Shown here: positions 25,101 through 37,367 of the stretch, one piece after another
Layout of the letters: every line of letters starts with the position of its first letter
Position numbering within the stretch: the stretch's first letter is position 1
NCBI RefSeq assembly: GCF_003672135.1
Contig: NC_039515.1
Coordinates: 3,162,001-3,226,000 of the forward strand
DNA length: 64,000 nt
Source of the DNA: Ooceraea biroi
Lineage: Eukaryota; Arthropoda; Insecta; Hymenoptera; Formicidae
Direction: 5' to 3'
Program-made: the position numbers and the translations under genes
The notes under the pieces: generated by a model
The model's database searches: none
What the model saw: the letters and a program-made list of their open reading frames with translations, nothing else
Told to the model about the DNA's origin: nothing

Positions 25101-28100
25101 CTGGATGAGGTTGCTTTGGATAGTTTTACGACTTCCCGGATGTTGAATAGCCGAGGGTGTTTCTTCTCGTCGCGAGAAGAAAATCTCGACTGTATTACTT
25201 CGATATCTACCTACTACCGTTTCATAATATATCGCTGTAGCGGCGGCGGAGGTCTGGTATGATTTTTTGACAGCGTTATCTAATTTGTCACCGGCGCCCT
25301 TTGATGATCGAGCACCGAGGACTGTCAGATGTTCCAAGATAGCCTTAATTACAAGCATCAGAACCACGGGCGGGATTACCTTCGTGTGGTAAAATCCTGT
25401 TCCTGTCGTGCAGTGTCTCGCGACATTGAAGAATCGAATCGTGTCCTTACGCATTAATCGATTAAACTCTGAGGGACCTTGAATGCACTAATCGAGGAAC
25501 AAGATGCTGCACGGAAGAAAGAGAAAACTGTTGGACCTTTCTCCTTGAACCGTACTGAGAATATTGAGAAGAAGTGAAATATCACGAGGATGTGTGCGTA
25601 TGTGCGTGTGTGCGGTTAAAACTTGATTCACGCTATGCATTGTCAACTTCGAGAGAATAATTAGATGTATCATGCAATTTATATTATATTATATTTTGAA
25701 ATATCCTCACTAAATCTTCCTGACACGAATCGATATCGATAGTCGCCGGAGACAGTTTAATCGATGATTGAAATCAGTATATTCTCTCTTTCTCCTCTTG
25801 ATAGCTTTGAGATAGTAAATAATCGAGTCGCTCGTTAGTCGCAAGCTAACAAGTTCAAAATAAATAAAATGAATTACTCGTAAACTTACGTACAAAACGA
25901 TTAGTTACTTCTGAATTATAAATACATGCAACGTAACGCACACATGCGTAACACGCATTGACATATAAAATACCCACGCCGATCGCGACGTTGGATGATT
26001 AAACTCGGAACGTCCGCCAACGTATTCCGATACAAGCGGAAATGACTCGTGAGCAAATTGCGGCGTTAGTTTCAGGAACAAACAAGGCGAGCAAGCTCGC
26101 CCATATTGCCGCCTACAATTTCCAGACCGGCTCCTATTGTGAGCCCTCGGCACGCGATTCCACGCGTGCCTCGTTGACATGCAAATATCAGGAGGCAGCT
26201 GATGACGACCATGGCGACTCTCGCGGAGTCGGATGCGGGGATGCACCATGGGCGATACATAAAGTATGGTGGCCGCGCGGCCGCGTGCGCGGCGCACGTT
26301 TCCACTTTCACGAAATGACGTGGTCTACCCTGAGAGGTTGGATGCGATCGCCCGGATGTCAAGGTCTCGCGGTCAAGGACGCACGCACGCGAGTCGGCTC
26401 CGTTGTTCCTGTGACCCGCGTGATGTCTGGGATCCCGCGGGCCCGCCGTGTCTCGAGGCACCACCAACGATGGAAGATTGGAGGATAATAATAAAACGCT
26501 TAAATATCTTTCTCGCCGTTGCTGCCTCCCGCGCGGATCCGCACGATCGAGGATAATAATAAAATGCCGGGATGAGAAGCGTCGGCTCCTCACGCATAGC
26601 GGTAACATCTGGTTGTAAACTGTGCGTGAAAAAATATGCAAGAATTTTGCGCATGATGGCTCTCCTTGTAAATGTACTATAACGAGCAATACTGCCTCAC
26701 GTTATTCGGTTGGATGAAGTATCAAATGGATAATTAAGTCTGTTAATGATTACTATTTAGTCGAGATTACGGTGCTATCAAATTTTATTGAAAATATTAT
26801 AATTCGATCAAGATTGTCGGTAGCATGTGTGAATCAGAATTGGAAAATGAGACTACATTTATAAAATTGTATTGCATGTAAAGTTACCAGTAATTTATAT
26901 GGCATATTGCACATTAATCAAATAATACTACTAGAGTAATATTCTATATCACCTTCTTTTGGAAAAACTATATTTTTCCATAGAATTGCGCATAAAAATA
27001 TCTAATTTTATTTCTAAACCTTATCTTGTGCAATTTAAAAAAATGTCTTGAATAATTTGGGCGCAGTTAACGTGTATTGCATTGGTTTTTTACTCAATTA
27101 TCTAAACTGATTATCTATACTAATATTACAGGATGTAGCAAAAATTTACGGATTACTCATGAAATTTGTGTTCCAATGTAATTAACTTTATCGCCGCGTC
27201 ACTCTGGAACGTTGGCGACGCTCATTCGCAAAAGATACGATCAGTCCACGGGACGTACGCAAAAAAATGGGATCCCGAGAGGATGCCCACTGTTCCGAGG
27301 TGCTAAAAACCTCGATAATCTCGGCAAGTAATAACGAAGGACAAACCCCAAAAAGGATTCCCGAAAGAGGGCGTGTCAAAGAAAAAGGAAGACAGGGTAG
27401 ATCAGGACCCGAGAGAGGAAAAAGGATAAGTGCATGTAGATGAAGGGAAGGAAGGGTATGGGGAAAAAGAGGCAAGGACTACTAGGAAGATTTTGAAGAT
27501 AGCGAGTATACGCGGTATGCGTTTTTCTTTTGCTTCTTAGCGCCGATGCCCCGTTAATTATACCCTGGCCGTTCGTAATTATCCTCAGCAAGATAATAAG
27601 TCGATTGTCGAGACAACCTCGAACGAAGAACCGCGTAAAGATACATAGTTTCGCATCGTTGCTATTATTTATATATTATATATGTATTATTATTTTACGA
27701 TAATTTTACGATGTGTTTTGTATATTTGCCAATCAAACGTCTATCGATAGTCAATGACGATCTTCAATAATTCACTTACTCAAGGAAAGAAATGTTTATT
27801 CTATTTCATTTTTGAGCGAATCATGATTCGTGAATCCTTGAAAAATCATGAATCTTTCAAGAAATCATGAATCTTTTCATTTGCTTGAAATATTTCTTAT
27901 AACAAATAGAACTTTTTGAAAATTTTTTGAAATTTCTGAGAATCATACATGGCGGGACTTTATTACGCAACAATTTCTTGGACAAGCTATATGTTCACAT
28001 AAAATTTTTTTCGCAAAAGAATAGAAAAGTAAAGGAAATATTGTGAATGAGAGAAGGGAATGAGAAAGCGAAAATTCAACCTGAAAACAAAACGCCAGGT

Positions 28101-29043
28101 GGAATTCGTGTGAAATTTACTTGCGATTGGTTGCGCGACACATTTCACGAGAGCGACATGAAAAGAGTGATACGATCTTCGTGGTACAGCGGAGAAAGAA
28201 AGGAAAGAACGAATTCAGATGCGATTTTATGGTTGTCTTGCAATTTCACGCTTTAACAGCACTTCGATCGATTTCTATATACGGATTCCGATGTCGACGA
28301 CAACCCGTATCACGAGACGGTGCTCCTCTCGACATGCAAAGACGTCGACTGATATTATTTCATGTAATTCATATTTTGAAAAGCTATCGCTCTCATGAAT
28401 GCAAACTGCACACATGCCACTTATTACATCTCTCAAACCTGTTCCCCACATTCACACATAAATAACAAATCGATGATATTATTGCGCTCTTTATCAAGCA
28501 TCTCTTGAATTCCGAAACATCTCAATGCAACGGTATTAACATCTTGTTCATACATTATAGGAACATCGTTAAGTCATTTCAATTGTAAACATCTGTGTAA
28601 CAACGCGTTTATTAGTTGTTCATTTATTTTAATGTTGTCCGATAAAACCAGATGATCTGTCAATTGTTACTCAACAGAAGAGCCTCAACAGAATCAAAAT
28701 TATATTTTTGCAACATTGATATTTTTATCTCTTCATTTTTATTATATATAATTTTCAATATACAAATATAATTTTCGGACGTACATAATAGACATCGATA
28801 TCCCCTCTCAAATGAGCGATTCGCGATAGATGATACAAAGCTATCGCTGATGCTATTCAAAATTCTCCGTTTAAGCAATTACTTAACGTCATCACGTGAG
28901 ACGCGTGCCGCAACCTTTTTATCGTTTTCCCCGACTTTTACATTTATACCTTGATACGAGAGATGCGTATGTGTATTTTTGTGTGACGAGTGTGCACGGC
29001 GACACTTTGAGCATGCGGGCCTCCCCGAGGCTACCAATTACGA
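22131..29043. other. Non-coding stretch
   Basis: No gene can be supported. It holds (ATA)n at about 22465-22484, an interrupted (TC)n at 24800-24828, GC-richer patches at 23960-24560 and 26040-26560, a class-A E-box at 26195-26201 and a perfect 16-bp direct repeat GAGGATAATAATAAAA at 26481 and 26549. A weak transposon-end-like sequence lies at 27129. Confidence 0.6.
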
Positions 29044-29055
29044 CGGCAGCTGCCG
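29044..29055. promoter_or_regulatory. Palindromic E-box CGGCAGCTGCCG
   Basis: A 12-bp perfect palindrome contains GCAGCTG on both strands. A shorter version, GGCAGCTGCC, occurs at 53258-53267. Confidence 0.35.
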
Positions 29056-29503
29056 CCGCGTCTCAAACGTGCTGCGATCGCTATAACGCTTGGACTACGG
29101 ATATCAACATTTAACTACGATCTATCTATGTATGCTCACTCAGTACCCTATCCTGCGATCAGACCAGCGTTCTGAAAACGTGTTGACCGATACGGAACAC
29201 CTGCAGAAACACGCGTGGCGCGTACATAGTGTGCGTCGTTAATAAATATTCATTCGCGTTATCGATACAAGAGAAATAATCGCTTAATCGAAATCAAAGA
29301 CAGAGCAAAGAGAAGAACGCGAAATAATTCGAGAATAAGTGTCACGTACAAAAAAGGGCTAGCGAGGGGAGGGGGGGGGAGAGATTGTTTCAAGGCACGC
29401 ACACGCGCGACGTACGATTTCGAATGCGTGAGTACGTGCTTCATCAAGATCACGCGTGCACGCGAAAGAAACTTCGTGCATCAGGATTCATCTTTGCGCG
29501 ATG

Positions 29504-29516
29504 CACCTGCACCTGC
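29504..29516 (-). promoter_or_regulatory. Back-to-back GCAGGTG E-boxes
   Basis: On the minus strand GCAGGTGCAGGTG gives two overlapping class-A E-boxes in the same orientation, 6 bp apart. A palindromic class-A box lies 450 bp to the left at 29044-29055. Confidence 0.35.
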
Positions 29517-30349
29517 CTGCGGGCCAGGAGCTCGTTTAATGTCGCGCGCGTTACGTCAGAACGAGGCTTTGAGCGGAGTCCTTGCCAAACAGCGGGCCAG
29601 AGAGCACACGTGTAAATGGTTTCTCCCTCTTTGACGAAGTGGAAAGGGGGACGCAAAAACCGTGAGCTGTCATTAGCCCCACCGGGAACAATGACGGTCA
29701 TTTTAATTGCATAAAGTGCTGAAGATTTTTTTAGACAATCGATACCTTCATTAATCTCGATATTTCTCATATCGACAATCCTTTCGCACGAACAAGAACG
29801 CAAGATATAAAATAACTTTCGTAAATGATACGTACGTCAATCTGTTGAGATATTTTCGCGTACTCATTATGCTTATGTTTGAGTTATATTTTTAGCTTTG
29901 AACGAGAACACCCTCTTTAGTTAGTACGTGCGCGCATCTAGTTATTATTTTTCTTTAGGCCATGGTGGCGCTTTATGTTACTAATGTAACGGATTACTTT
30001 GTTCGTCACTCTTGCGACTGTTACTTTTTACGCGCGCATTGAGAGTTCTTCGTTGTATTCCGTATATCAGTTTTTGTGAGCGAATAAAAGTTATTTTAAC
30101 GAGTTCCTCGTGTACCATTACGCACATTTGGCTCAACACAATCCAATACATACACACCGACACACACCCACGTAAGTAACTCATCTGTTATAATCATTTA
30201 CCGATTTGCGTTACGCGTTCATTAATTCTCGACAGTCTCTTGGTCTCTTGCGCCAAGAAGCGCGAGAACCGTTTACATCACACTTGATACCTGATACTCG
30301 ATACTCGATGCTACGTGCTGACATTAATGATCGACAGGATTGATGATAA

Positions 30350-31210
30350 CGGATGATAACGCGCCGGTAATATTATCCGCGCGCGCGCGCGGAATAATTT
30401 CAATTCCCGAATTTCACCGCTGCCCCCCGCTTCCCACCACACCTCTCCGCGTCGGGCCCGGAGAAGTTAGGCAAGGTGTCGACGGTGGCTGGGTAGGACC
30501 GTTGGGAGTCTGCCCAAGCTGCAGGTGACGAGTCCGGTGGTCCTCTTTGGCGCACGACTCTCCGCTTCTCGGTATGCGTGCACTCGTGCGTGCGTGTACG
30601 CATGCGTGTCACTGTACATGAAGGAGGACAGCGACAGAGTGCCCGGCCCGTGGGTCCGAGAGGGAAAGAGAGCAAGGTGGACGGGAGATGAAAGAGGACG
30701 ACATGGATTTCGGCTCGCGCGATAGCGCGAGTTAAAGAAAGAGGAAGCGAGGAGCGTAGGGGAGGGGAATCGGATACGCAGAGAAAGGGGGGAGGGTGAT
30801 GGGGAACAGGAACGGGCGTCGTAGAAGCGGACCTGTAAAATGGTATACGAAGAGAGGAGCCGTGGCGGCGGAGGGCGCGTGGCAGTGCGCCCCAGCTGCA
30901 GCTGCCGTTTTCGTCGTCGCATGTGCGTGCGCGTGAGAGAGAGGGGGGAGGGGGGCCGCGGGCGCGCGCGGGACCCGGCCGTGGCGCTTCCTCTCTCCCT
31001 TCTGCCCGCGTGGCGCGCGAGCGCGCGCCCTTCTCTCTGTCGGACCGCGCGCGCGTGCTCGCTCGCCCGCGCCGTACCGCCGGTGTGGTGCCGTGGCGCG
31101 CGCCAACGCTCATTAACGCGAAACTGCGGCGCTGCGCATACTTTCCCGCGCGTGAAGCGATCAGCTTCCCGCGCGACGGAGACGGCGCGACTCGACCTGT
31201 AATGCGTAAT
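30350..31210. other. CpG-rich island
   Basis: About 860 bp are strongly GC- and CpG-rich, opening with (CG)7 at 30378-30391 set in an AT-rich near-palindrome. Frames of more than 200 codons exist on the minus strand in two phases and more than 100 on the plus strand, the expected outcome of few stop codons in GC-rich DNA. No domain is recognisable. It could be a distal promoter or enhancer. Confidence 0.55.
30893..30904. promoter_or_regulatory. Tandem CAGCTG E-boxes in CpG-rich island
   Basis: CAGCTGCAGCTG gives two directly adjacent E-boxes, each of the GCAGCTG or CAGCTGC class. The position inside a GC-rich block raises the chance of coincidence. Confidence 0.25.
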
Positions 31211-34200
31211 TTCTTTGATCAACTGCGGTTTGTGTACCGCGTCCATTTCAGAAATCGCCAAAGTTGGATTGCCCTAATGGGTTTTATGATTGCTATATTA
31301 TTTCGAAAAGTAAAATAAGAATGGGGTTCACGTTGAGTTATAATATATTCTTCGCGTTATAATTCAGTGCATATTCATTGATATTTATTACGAAATTATT
31401 TGTGTGATCAATAATAATGTAAAACTTAAGAGCGTTGAACGATAATATAAATTTTATGATATTTCATGATTATATGATATGAAGCATGTTATTTTGTTTT
31501 GTAGTTTACTCGCTAGAAACGCATTAAGTTTTATCGATACTTTAATAATTAATAATGAATGTCTTTAATAACGGCAGTTTAATTAAGACAGGTTATTCTG
31601 ATGTACGGCTTGATAAATTTTGTAATATTCTGAAGAGCGCCAGGTGAGCATTTTAATGCTTTACAATTTCCTAAAGTGTTGCTGATATCTTGAAATACTA
31701 CATTTTATGCTAATGTATTCACATGATAGGAAAAACATTTTCGAAAAGTTTTGAATCACTATCTAAAATATATGTAAATGCCCATTTGAAAAGTTGCTGT
31801 CAGGTTAAACAATATATTATAACATTTACAGTAAATAGTTCCTAGAAATATAAACTCGACACGGAATGAGTGTTCGGGGTGGCTGATCAAGATGATAATT
31901 TAATAAAGAAACCCCTATTCTTAAATCGAGAAAAATGAAATATTGTAAAGGTACCGTTTCGGCGGAAACACGTGGCGTCATCGTGCGTGGAACCCGACAG
32001 AGAACTTCATGAGGGCATCCTTAATTAAGACGAAGCGGCGAAGATGCATCTGTCTGTACACGTAATCTTGATCGCGCGGCAACTTATATAAGAAAGTCTT
32101 TAATCTTTTTACATGTAATTATTTAGTCCGTGATGTGGCGCGTGTGTACAGTTACGCACTTTTATTTGCGACTCCATATGTCGATTTATAATGCATTCTC
32201 ATGCGCTGGTCACCATTCAAACCGTCCGGCTTGCGACCCTGGCGAATTTGCGTACGGCAAATTTTTTTCCATGGCAATATATTATAAAATATATCCCGCC
32301 GGATCAATAAGTTCTCGGTCGAATGAAACTGTGGATGAGGAAAAAAGAAACGCATTTGCGTGATGAAAGAATTCCTCGTCGATCGGATCGACTCACCGCA
32401 GGACCGCGGACATTAGAAAGGAGTCGGTAATATTAAGTAGATGCCTATAAAGAGAAAAAAGTTGGAACGGGGCATCATAGTGCATTAAAACGTAGTATAG
32501 TATCGAAATTATGGACTGTTATATTAATTCGGCACAGCGGGTACACACGATACTCCTTTTGACGGAAGAACGAATAGCTTCTGGCGGCATCCACGGCTCA
32601 CGCTGAGAGCCCGAGAGACAAGGAAGGACGGGGAGCTAACTGGCGTATTAGCGTGCAACTTTAACGTCCTATCATGGCCCTCGTAATCCCTTGTCCTTTA
32701 TTGGTCGATTTTCTTGAAGTTTAGCTGCGCCACAGCTGGAGTTTGGTAGTTTTCGCGTCGTCCCTTATGGTGTATATGTCTCATACGCGGACCATTTGAA
32801 TAAAAGATCTTAAGGAATGCCGGAGGATCAAAGCTTTTCAGTAGGTTGATGATTTAGTCTCGACGAATCAGGAATGAATTTCCCATGATTCAGTGGCCCC
32901 GATCCCGAATCCCATGCAAAATATGAGCGAACCGGTCACTAAATATCGCGCATTTTCGTTACGCGAATTAATAGAATGCCGTTAGGGAGTATAATCGTCA
33001 TCGAACGTGGAGGGTATCGATAAAACAAACATGAATCATCAAAGTCAATCATCAACGTGAGTCATGCTTTACTCAATGGAGAACGAAGGGACAATTTTCT
33101 GTAAAAATAACATGACCATGTATCCACATATAATTCTTTCTGTGTTACTTATATTTTTTTAATACTTTTTATTTCTACTGGTTTTTATTGCTCAGTAATT
33201 ATTTTTATATTGAAATTTTAATTACTACGCGATACATTCTTCCTTATTTTCTTTGACTGGCACTAATTAAGCTATGGAAAGCACTTGGGCGGTCTACCTG
33301 GTATGAGAGGGAAAACGATGCTTACGGCACGAGTTGTCGTTGGAAATATATTAAAATGCGGCATCTGTTCTCTCCAATAGTGTTTACTGGAAGATCAAAA
33401 GTGGCTACCGCTGGGTTACCAATCGTAGTAGACTTCAACTTTCACGGAGCATCGAAAGCAATTCGAGGGACCGTAAGATCGAGAGACATGACGTTTACTT
33501 CGTACTCTCCGCTGTTGTACCTCTATCCGATTATAACGTGGATTATTACGTTCCACACGTCTCGCACGTGCATATTTCAAATAAAAAATTTGATTGAAGA
33601 CATAGCCAGCCAAACCGAGGCAATTTCGCGGCGAGAAACAGACTTTCTCGATGGAACTCTCTTCACGTCCGACCGATTGTATGATCGACGAGTGGGGAAT
33701 ATTTCGTGACGCGACGACGATCGTTCATCAATGCGAATAATGATGACGAGGAGTTTGCGTATGCGCACGCAAGTGTCCGGTAATAAAGCCGGTGCTAGCA
33801 CAGCAATAACGATCTGGCCTCGCCGGTTCAATGGCTGAATGCGAGGAATCGAAAATAATAGCAGGGTGGGTGGGTATTGTGCCCTTCGGTGCCCGTGCTT
33901 TCTGTGAACCTTCCCTTCGCGTTTCTGACGTGACCAATCACTATGCCGAGTCCTCGGTCAAACTCAGGAATTATATATTATATGCTAGTAGCTTTATAAT
34001 TTTGCAACAATTTCATAATCTGGGCATTTTAAGGAAAAGTTTGGGGAATTAAGCTCCTCTCGAAATATTAGCTACTATGTAAGAGATCTCGTTATCGCAT
34101 TTTTTACAAGTTTAAGCCTCGTTTAAGCCTTCCTTTCTAACTCTTTCTCGCGAGAGGAGATTTGCCGAATCTTAACGCCGCGCATTTAAGCTTTTCATAC

Positions 34201-34946
34201 GCGTGCAAAGAGATATAGCGCTTTCGCTTCTTATAAAAGTGTCGGCTAACGTAGTTCCCAGATCATGGAATTTGTGTTTCCATTTATTTTTATCCGAGAG
34301 CAGTACACAAGTAATTTTATTATATGGAACGAAGCGGACGCGCGGGCGTTGCAACGATTCTCTCTCGCTTATGCAAAGTAGCGCAGAAAAATGTTGCAAA
34401 GCGTTCCCTGTGTCAACATCGCGCACAATATATTCTCAGCTGTAAGCAGTAAGCGATACCCGAATCGGCCCGAAGACACTGGAGAGATTGTTTCTGTAGC
34501 GGTGAAGTCGCCGTATCTCAAGGAATAACCATTAAAGAATTACAGAAGCGGGACCGTTGTGCCGCCGAGAGTCTCCTATTCCCAACTCCGCCGTAAAACA
34601 TCGTCTTTACAACATTCTTGCGTTAAGCCGGACGGAGGAAGATTTCGGAGGGTGTCCCTCGGACGGCAACCGTGCATGCGCGGCCGCGCGCTTTTAATTC
34701 TGTGGGAACAACCTTGTAAATTGGATTCGTTATTCGCTGTAACAGCGTTTGCCGAAACGACCGTAAGACGTGGCTAAACACGTACTTGCTCGTCGGTCGC
34801 GGTACTGACGCCGCCTCATGAACGGATAGCTTGTTCTTGGCTTCCCTTAAAAAGACGCAGGTAATTTATCGTCATTACCATACCGATGAACAGAGTCCCG
34901 ATATCGTTGGGCGAATCGAGGATACCTCTTGACAGGTCACAAACGA
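31211..34946. other. Non-coding stretch
   Basis: I see no gene, RNA gene or element here. Composition is average to AT-rich with minor GC patches near 32600 and 34600. Confidence 0.55.
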
Positions 34947-35530
34947 GCGCGCGCGCGCGTGCGTGCGTGCACGCTATTTACCACGACTTGACGCGCACGC
35001 CGGCCGATTCCCAGGCCGTCGCGCGCACGGTCGTGTGTGCGCTTAAGTAAAACGCGGATACCACGCCAAGAAGAAGAGCGAAAGGAGCAGCGTGGTGAAC
35101 GGCGGTGAGCGCCGATGTCGAGTAGAGGGGATCGTTGGCGCGTGGCTCCGATCCTCACCCCCTGGTCCCTTGACTCGTCCGGCGATCACCGAGTCGCGCG
35201 ACCATTCGTGAGAACGCCGAGAGAGCAAGGGAGAGAGTGAGAGAGAGAAAGCAACAGAAAGAGAGAGAGAGAGGGAGAAGGAGACAAGGTGAGAGGCAGA
35301 TGCCCATGGTGCTTCTTTCGGGTCTGCCTCTTACCCAAGGCGGCATTGAAGGCACGAGAGAGGAGCGCGCCGGCACCGGCGAGAAAGGCCGTATAAGAGG
35401 CAAGCACCTGCCGCGGGCGCGCACGGTGTCGGACCGCGATCGCTCATAGCGCCTGAAGCCTGACCGCCTGCCCGGTTGGGCCCGTATGCCCACATCCCTA
35501 TAGAGCCGCCACGAAAAATCATCGGCTAGA
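34947..35530. other. Second CpG-rich island with GAGA tract
   Basis: It opens with 28 alternating GC/GT bases (34947-34974) and includes a GA-rich run at about 35218-35290 with many GAGAG motifs. Overlapping frames on both strands show no domain. The GAGAG cluster could bind GAGA factor, which marks promoters and chromatin boundary elements in insects. Confidence 0.5.
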
Positions 35531-37344
35531 GAAAGAGAAGAGCGCGACACACGTGTACCTGTCGCATAAAGTAGCCGAGTCATTAACTAGTCTCCTCTCC
35601 GACTCTCCGACGACTCCGACTCTTCGTAGCCTCTCAAGGGCTCCCCTTGCTCTGTCATCGTGTCGCCGCTCGTCTCGTTGTGTCCTCCTGGACAGCGATG
35701 ATACGATGTAACGGTCGCGATGGAATCGCGCGGCCGTAAAAATGATAGGAGCCGCTGTCCCTGGTCGAGTGAGGAGATTATTCGATCGTTTTCGAGAGAA
35801 TTATTTGATATTATGCGAATCATGGCTGGATGAAAAGTATTGGAAATCGTGGAACACGCGGTGTGTGAACCATTGTAACAATCAGTAGTAAGTACTCCCG
35901 TTTTCGGTCTTTCACCTTGGATGGAAGATGTATTTATGCGACGGAAAAGATGAAAAAATTGGACAGAAACTAAAGAGCTTCAATTCCTATATTTGTAATT
36001 TCAATTTTCTGTCTGTTCGGTGAAGATACACTTTACAAGCTTCATTTTTATACATTCTGTATTATTCTCATCCGTGCAGGATTATAGTTATACATGAAAT
36101 ATTAGTTATATCCTGTTATGTCACGTGGTCAGGAAAAATCAGAATTAATTGACTGCAACAAAGTAGCAAATCATAAAATATTTTTCTTTTTTTATTAAAA
36201 ATGTAGATATACGGAATGCATATCTTTTTAGGCAGATCTTACTGTCTTGTCATTTTTGTCATCGTTCCTTGAAAACGCAAATCGCGCGGATGAAGGAACC
36301 AAGAATCGTGAGATTAAGGGACGACACTTAGGGGGAGCAGCAGGAGCCTTATCGCGTGAGGACAAGTCGATGAAAAGACGACAGAGAGAGAGAACAAGTC
36401 AGACTAGCTTGTGTGTAGGCCAGTAGGTATAAGTCGTATAGTTACAGTACGCTAACGACGGACCCGCATGATTAAACTGAAGAAGTAGAAGACAAGGGGG
36501 AAATAGGGGGATACGACCGGTGATGAAGCAGGACTGCATAGATCGGCAGTACTAACCCACTGAACGTGATGTCCGGCTGCATGAGCCAGCGACTGGCAAG
36601 ATTTTTCTTCGCAACCGGTCTAGAGGCGTCTAGCTGTAGTCTGCCGTCTCGAGGATTCCCCTTCTTCTTACTGAAAATGAACAAGGCGTGAGATACGTGG
36701 AGATATGTCCTATCCATTGATTGCAACCGCAACAGGAGACAGTGTGACGGACAGATTCGTTTTTGCGGGAATTTCCATCCTCGGCTTTATATTTTATTAT
36801 CATTTAAATCATTATTACGATATATACAAATTCTTGCTTAAATAGGATACAATATGTATTACGTATCATTTATAATCTTAGTTTTAGTTTTTCTGGAATT
36901 CTATTATTTTATCTGCTATTTTCAGGAATTTTATCGTAATTAAATTCAAGTTTAATTCAAGTAAAATTTAAAAAATTTGCATTTTTAGGCATACTTTAAT
37001 TAGTTGTAAATAAAAGACTACATATTCATATTTTAGCGAATGAAGAATTATTACACTCTCTAATAAGAAAAATCTTCATGCTAAAAACATTTATTATTAT
37101 TATTAAACATCTTGACATAACATTTTGACATTTTAATATGATAGGTATTACATATATAGCGTAATTGAATTAATAAAAATTAACAGGTAGCTTTTGAATA
37201 AAATTTATGTGCATGCACGGTTTGCATGCCATGAGTCAATTATACGCATTGCGACGTAGTAGAAACAAACGACAGTCGGAGATTCGATGAGAGTGCTGGA
37301 AAGGGTGGCGCGGATTATGGAGCTCCGTTCTGATTACACTTAAC

Positions 37345-37367
37345 ACCACCTGCCCCCCGCAGGTGGT
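37345..37367. promoter_or_regulatory. Dyad of two class-A proneural E-boxes
   Basis: ACCACCTGC, five C residues, then GCAGGTGGT form a perfect inverted repeat with 9-bp arms. Each arm holds GCAGGTG, the class preferred by Achaete/Scute-Daughterless heterodimers. The site lies about 17 kb upstream of ASH. Enhancer function is inferred from motif quality and locus. Confidence 0.5.

Noticed and set aside
26072..26689. 205-codon frame, minus strand
   Set aside because: It has overlapping frames on both strands, basic low-complexity composition and no recognisable motif.
30400..31261. Frames of 237 and 264 codons on the minus strand and more than 120 codons on the plus strand
   Set aside because: They overlap in several phases within a GC-rich block, are Arg/Pro/Ser-rich and low complexity, and show no domain.
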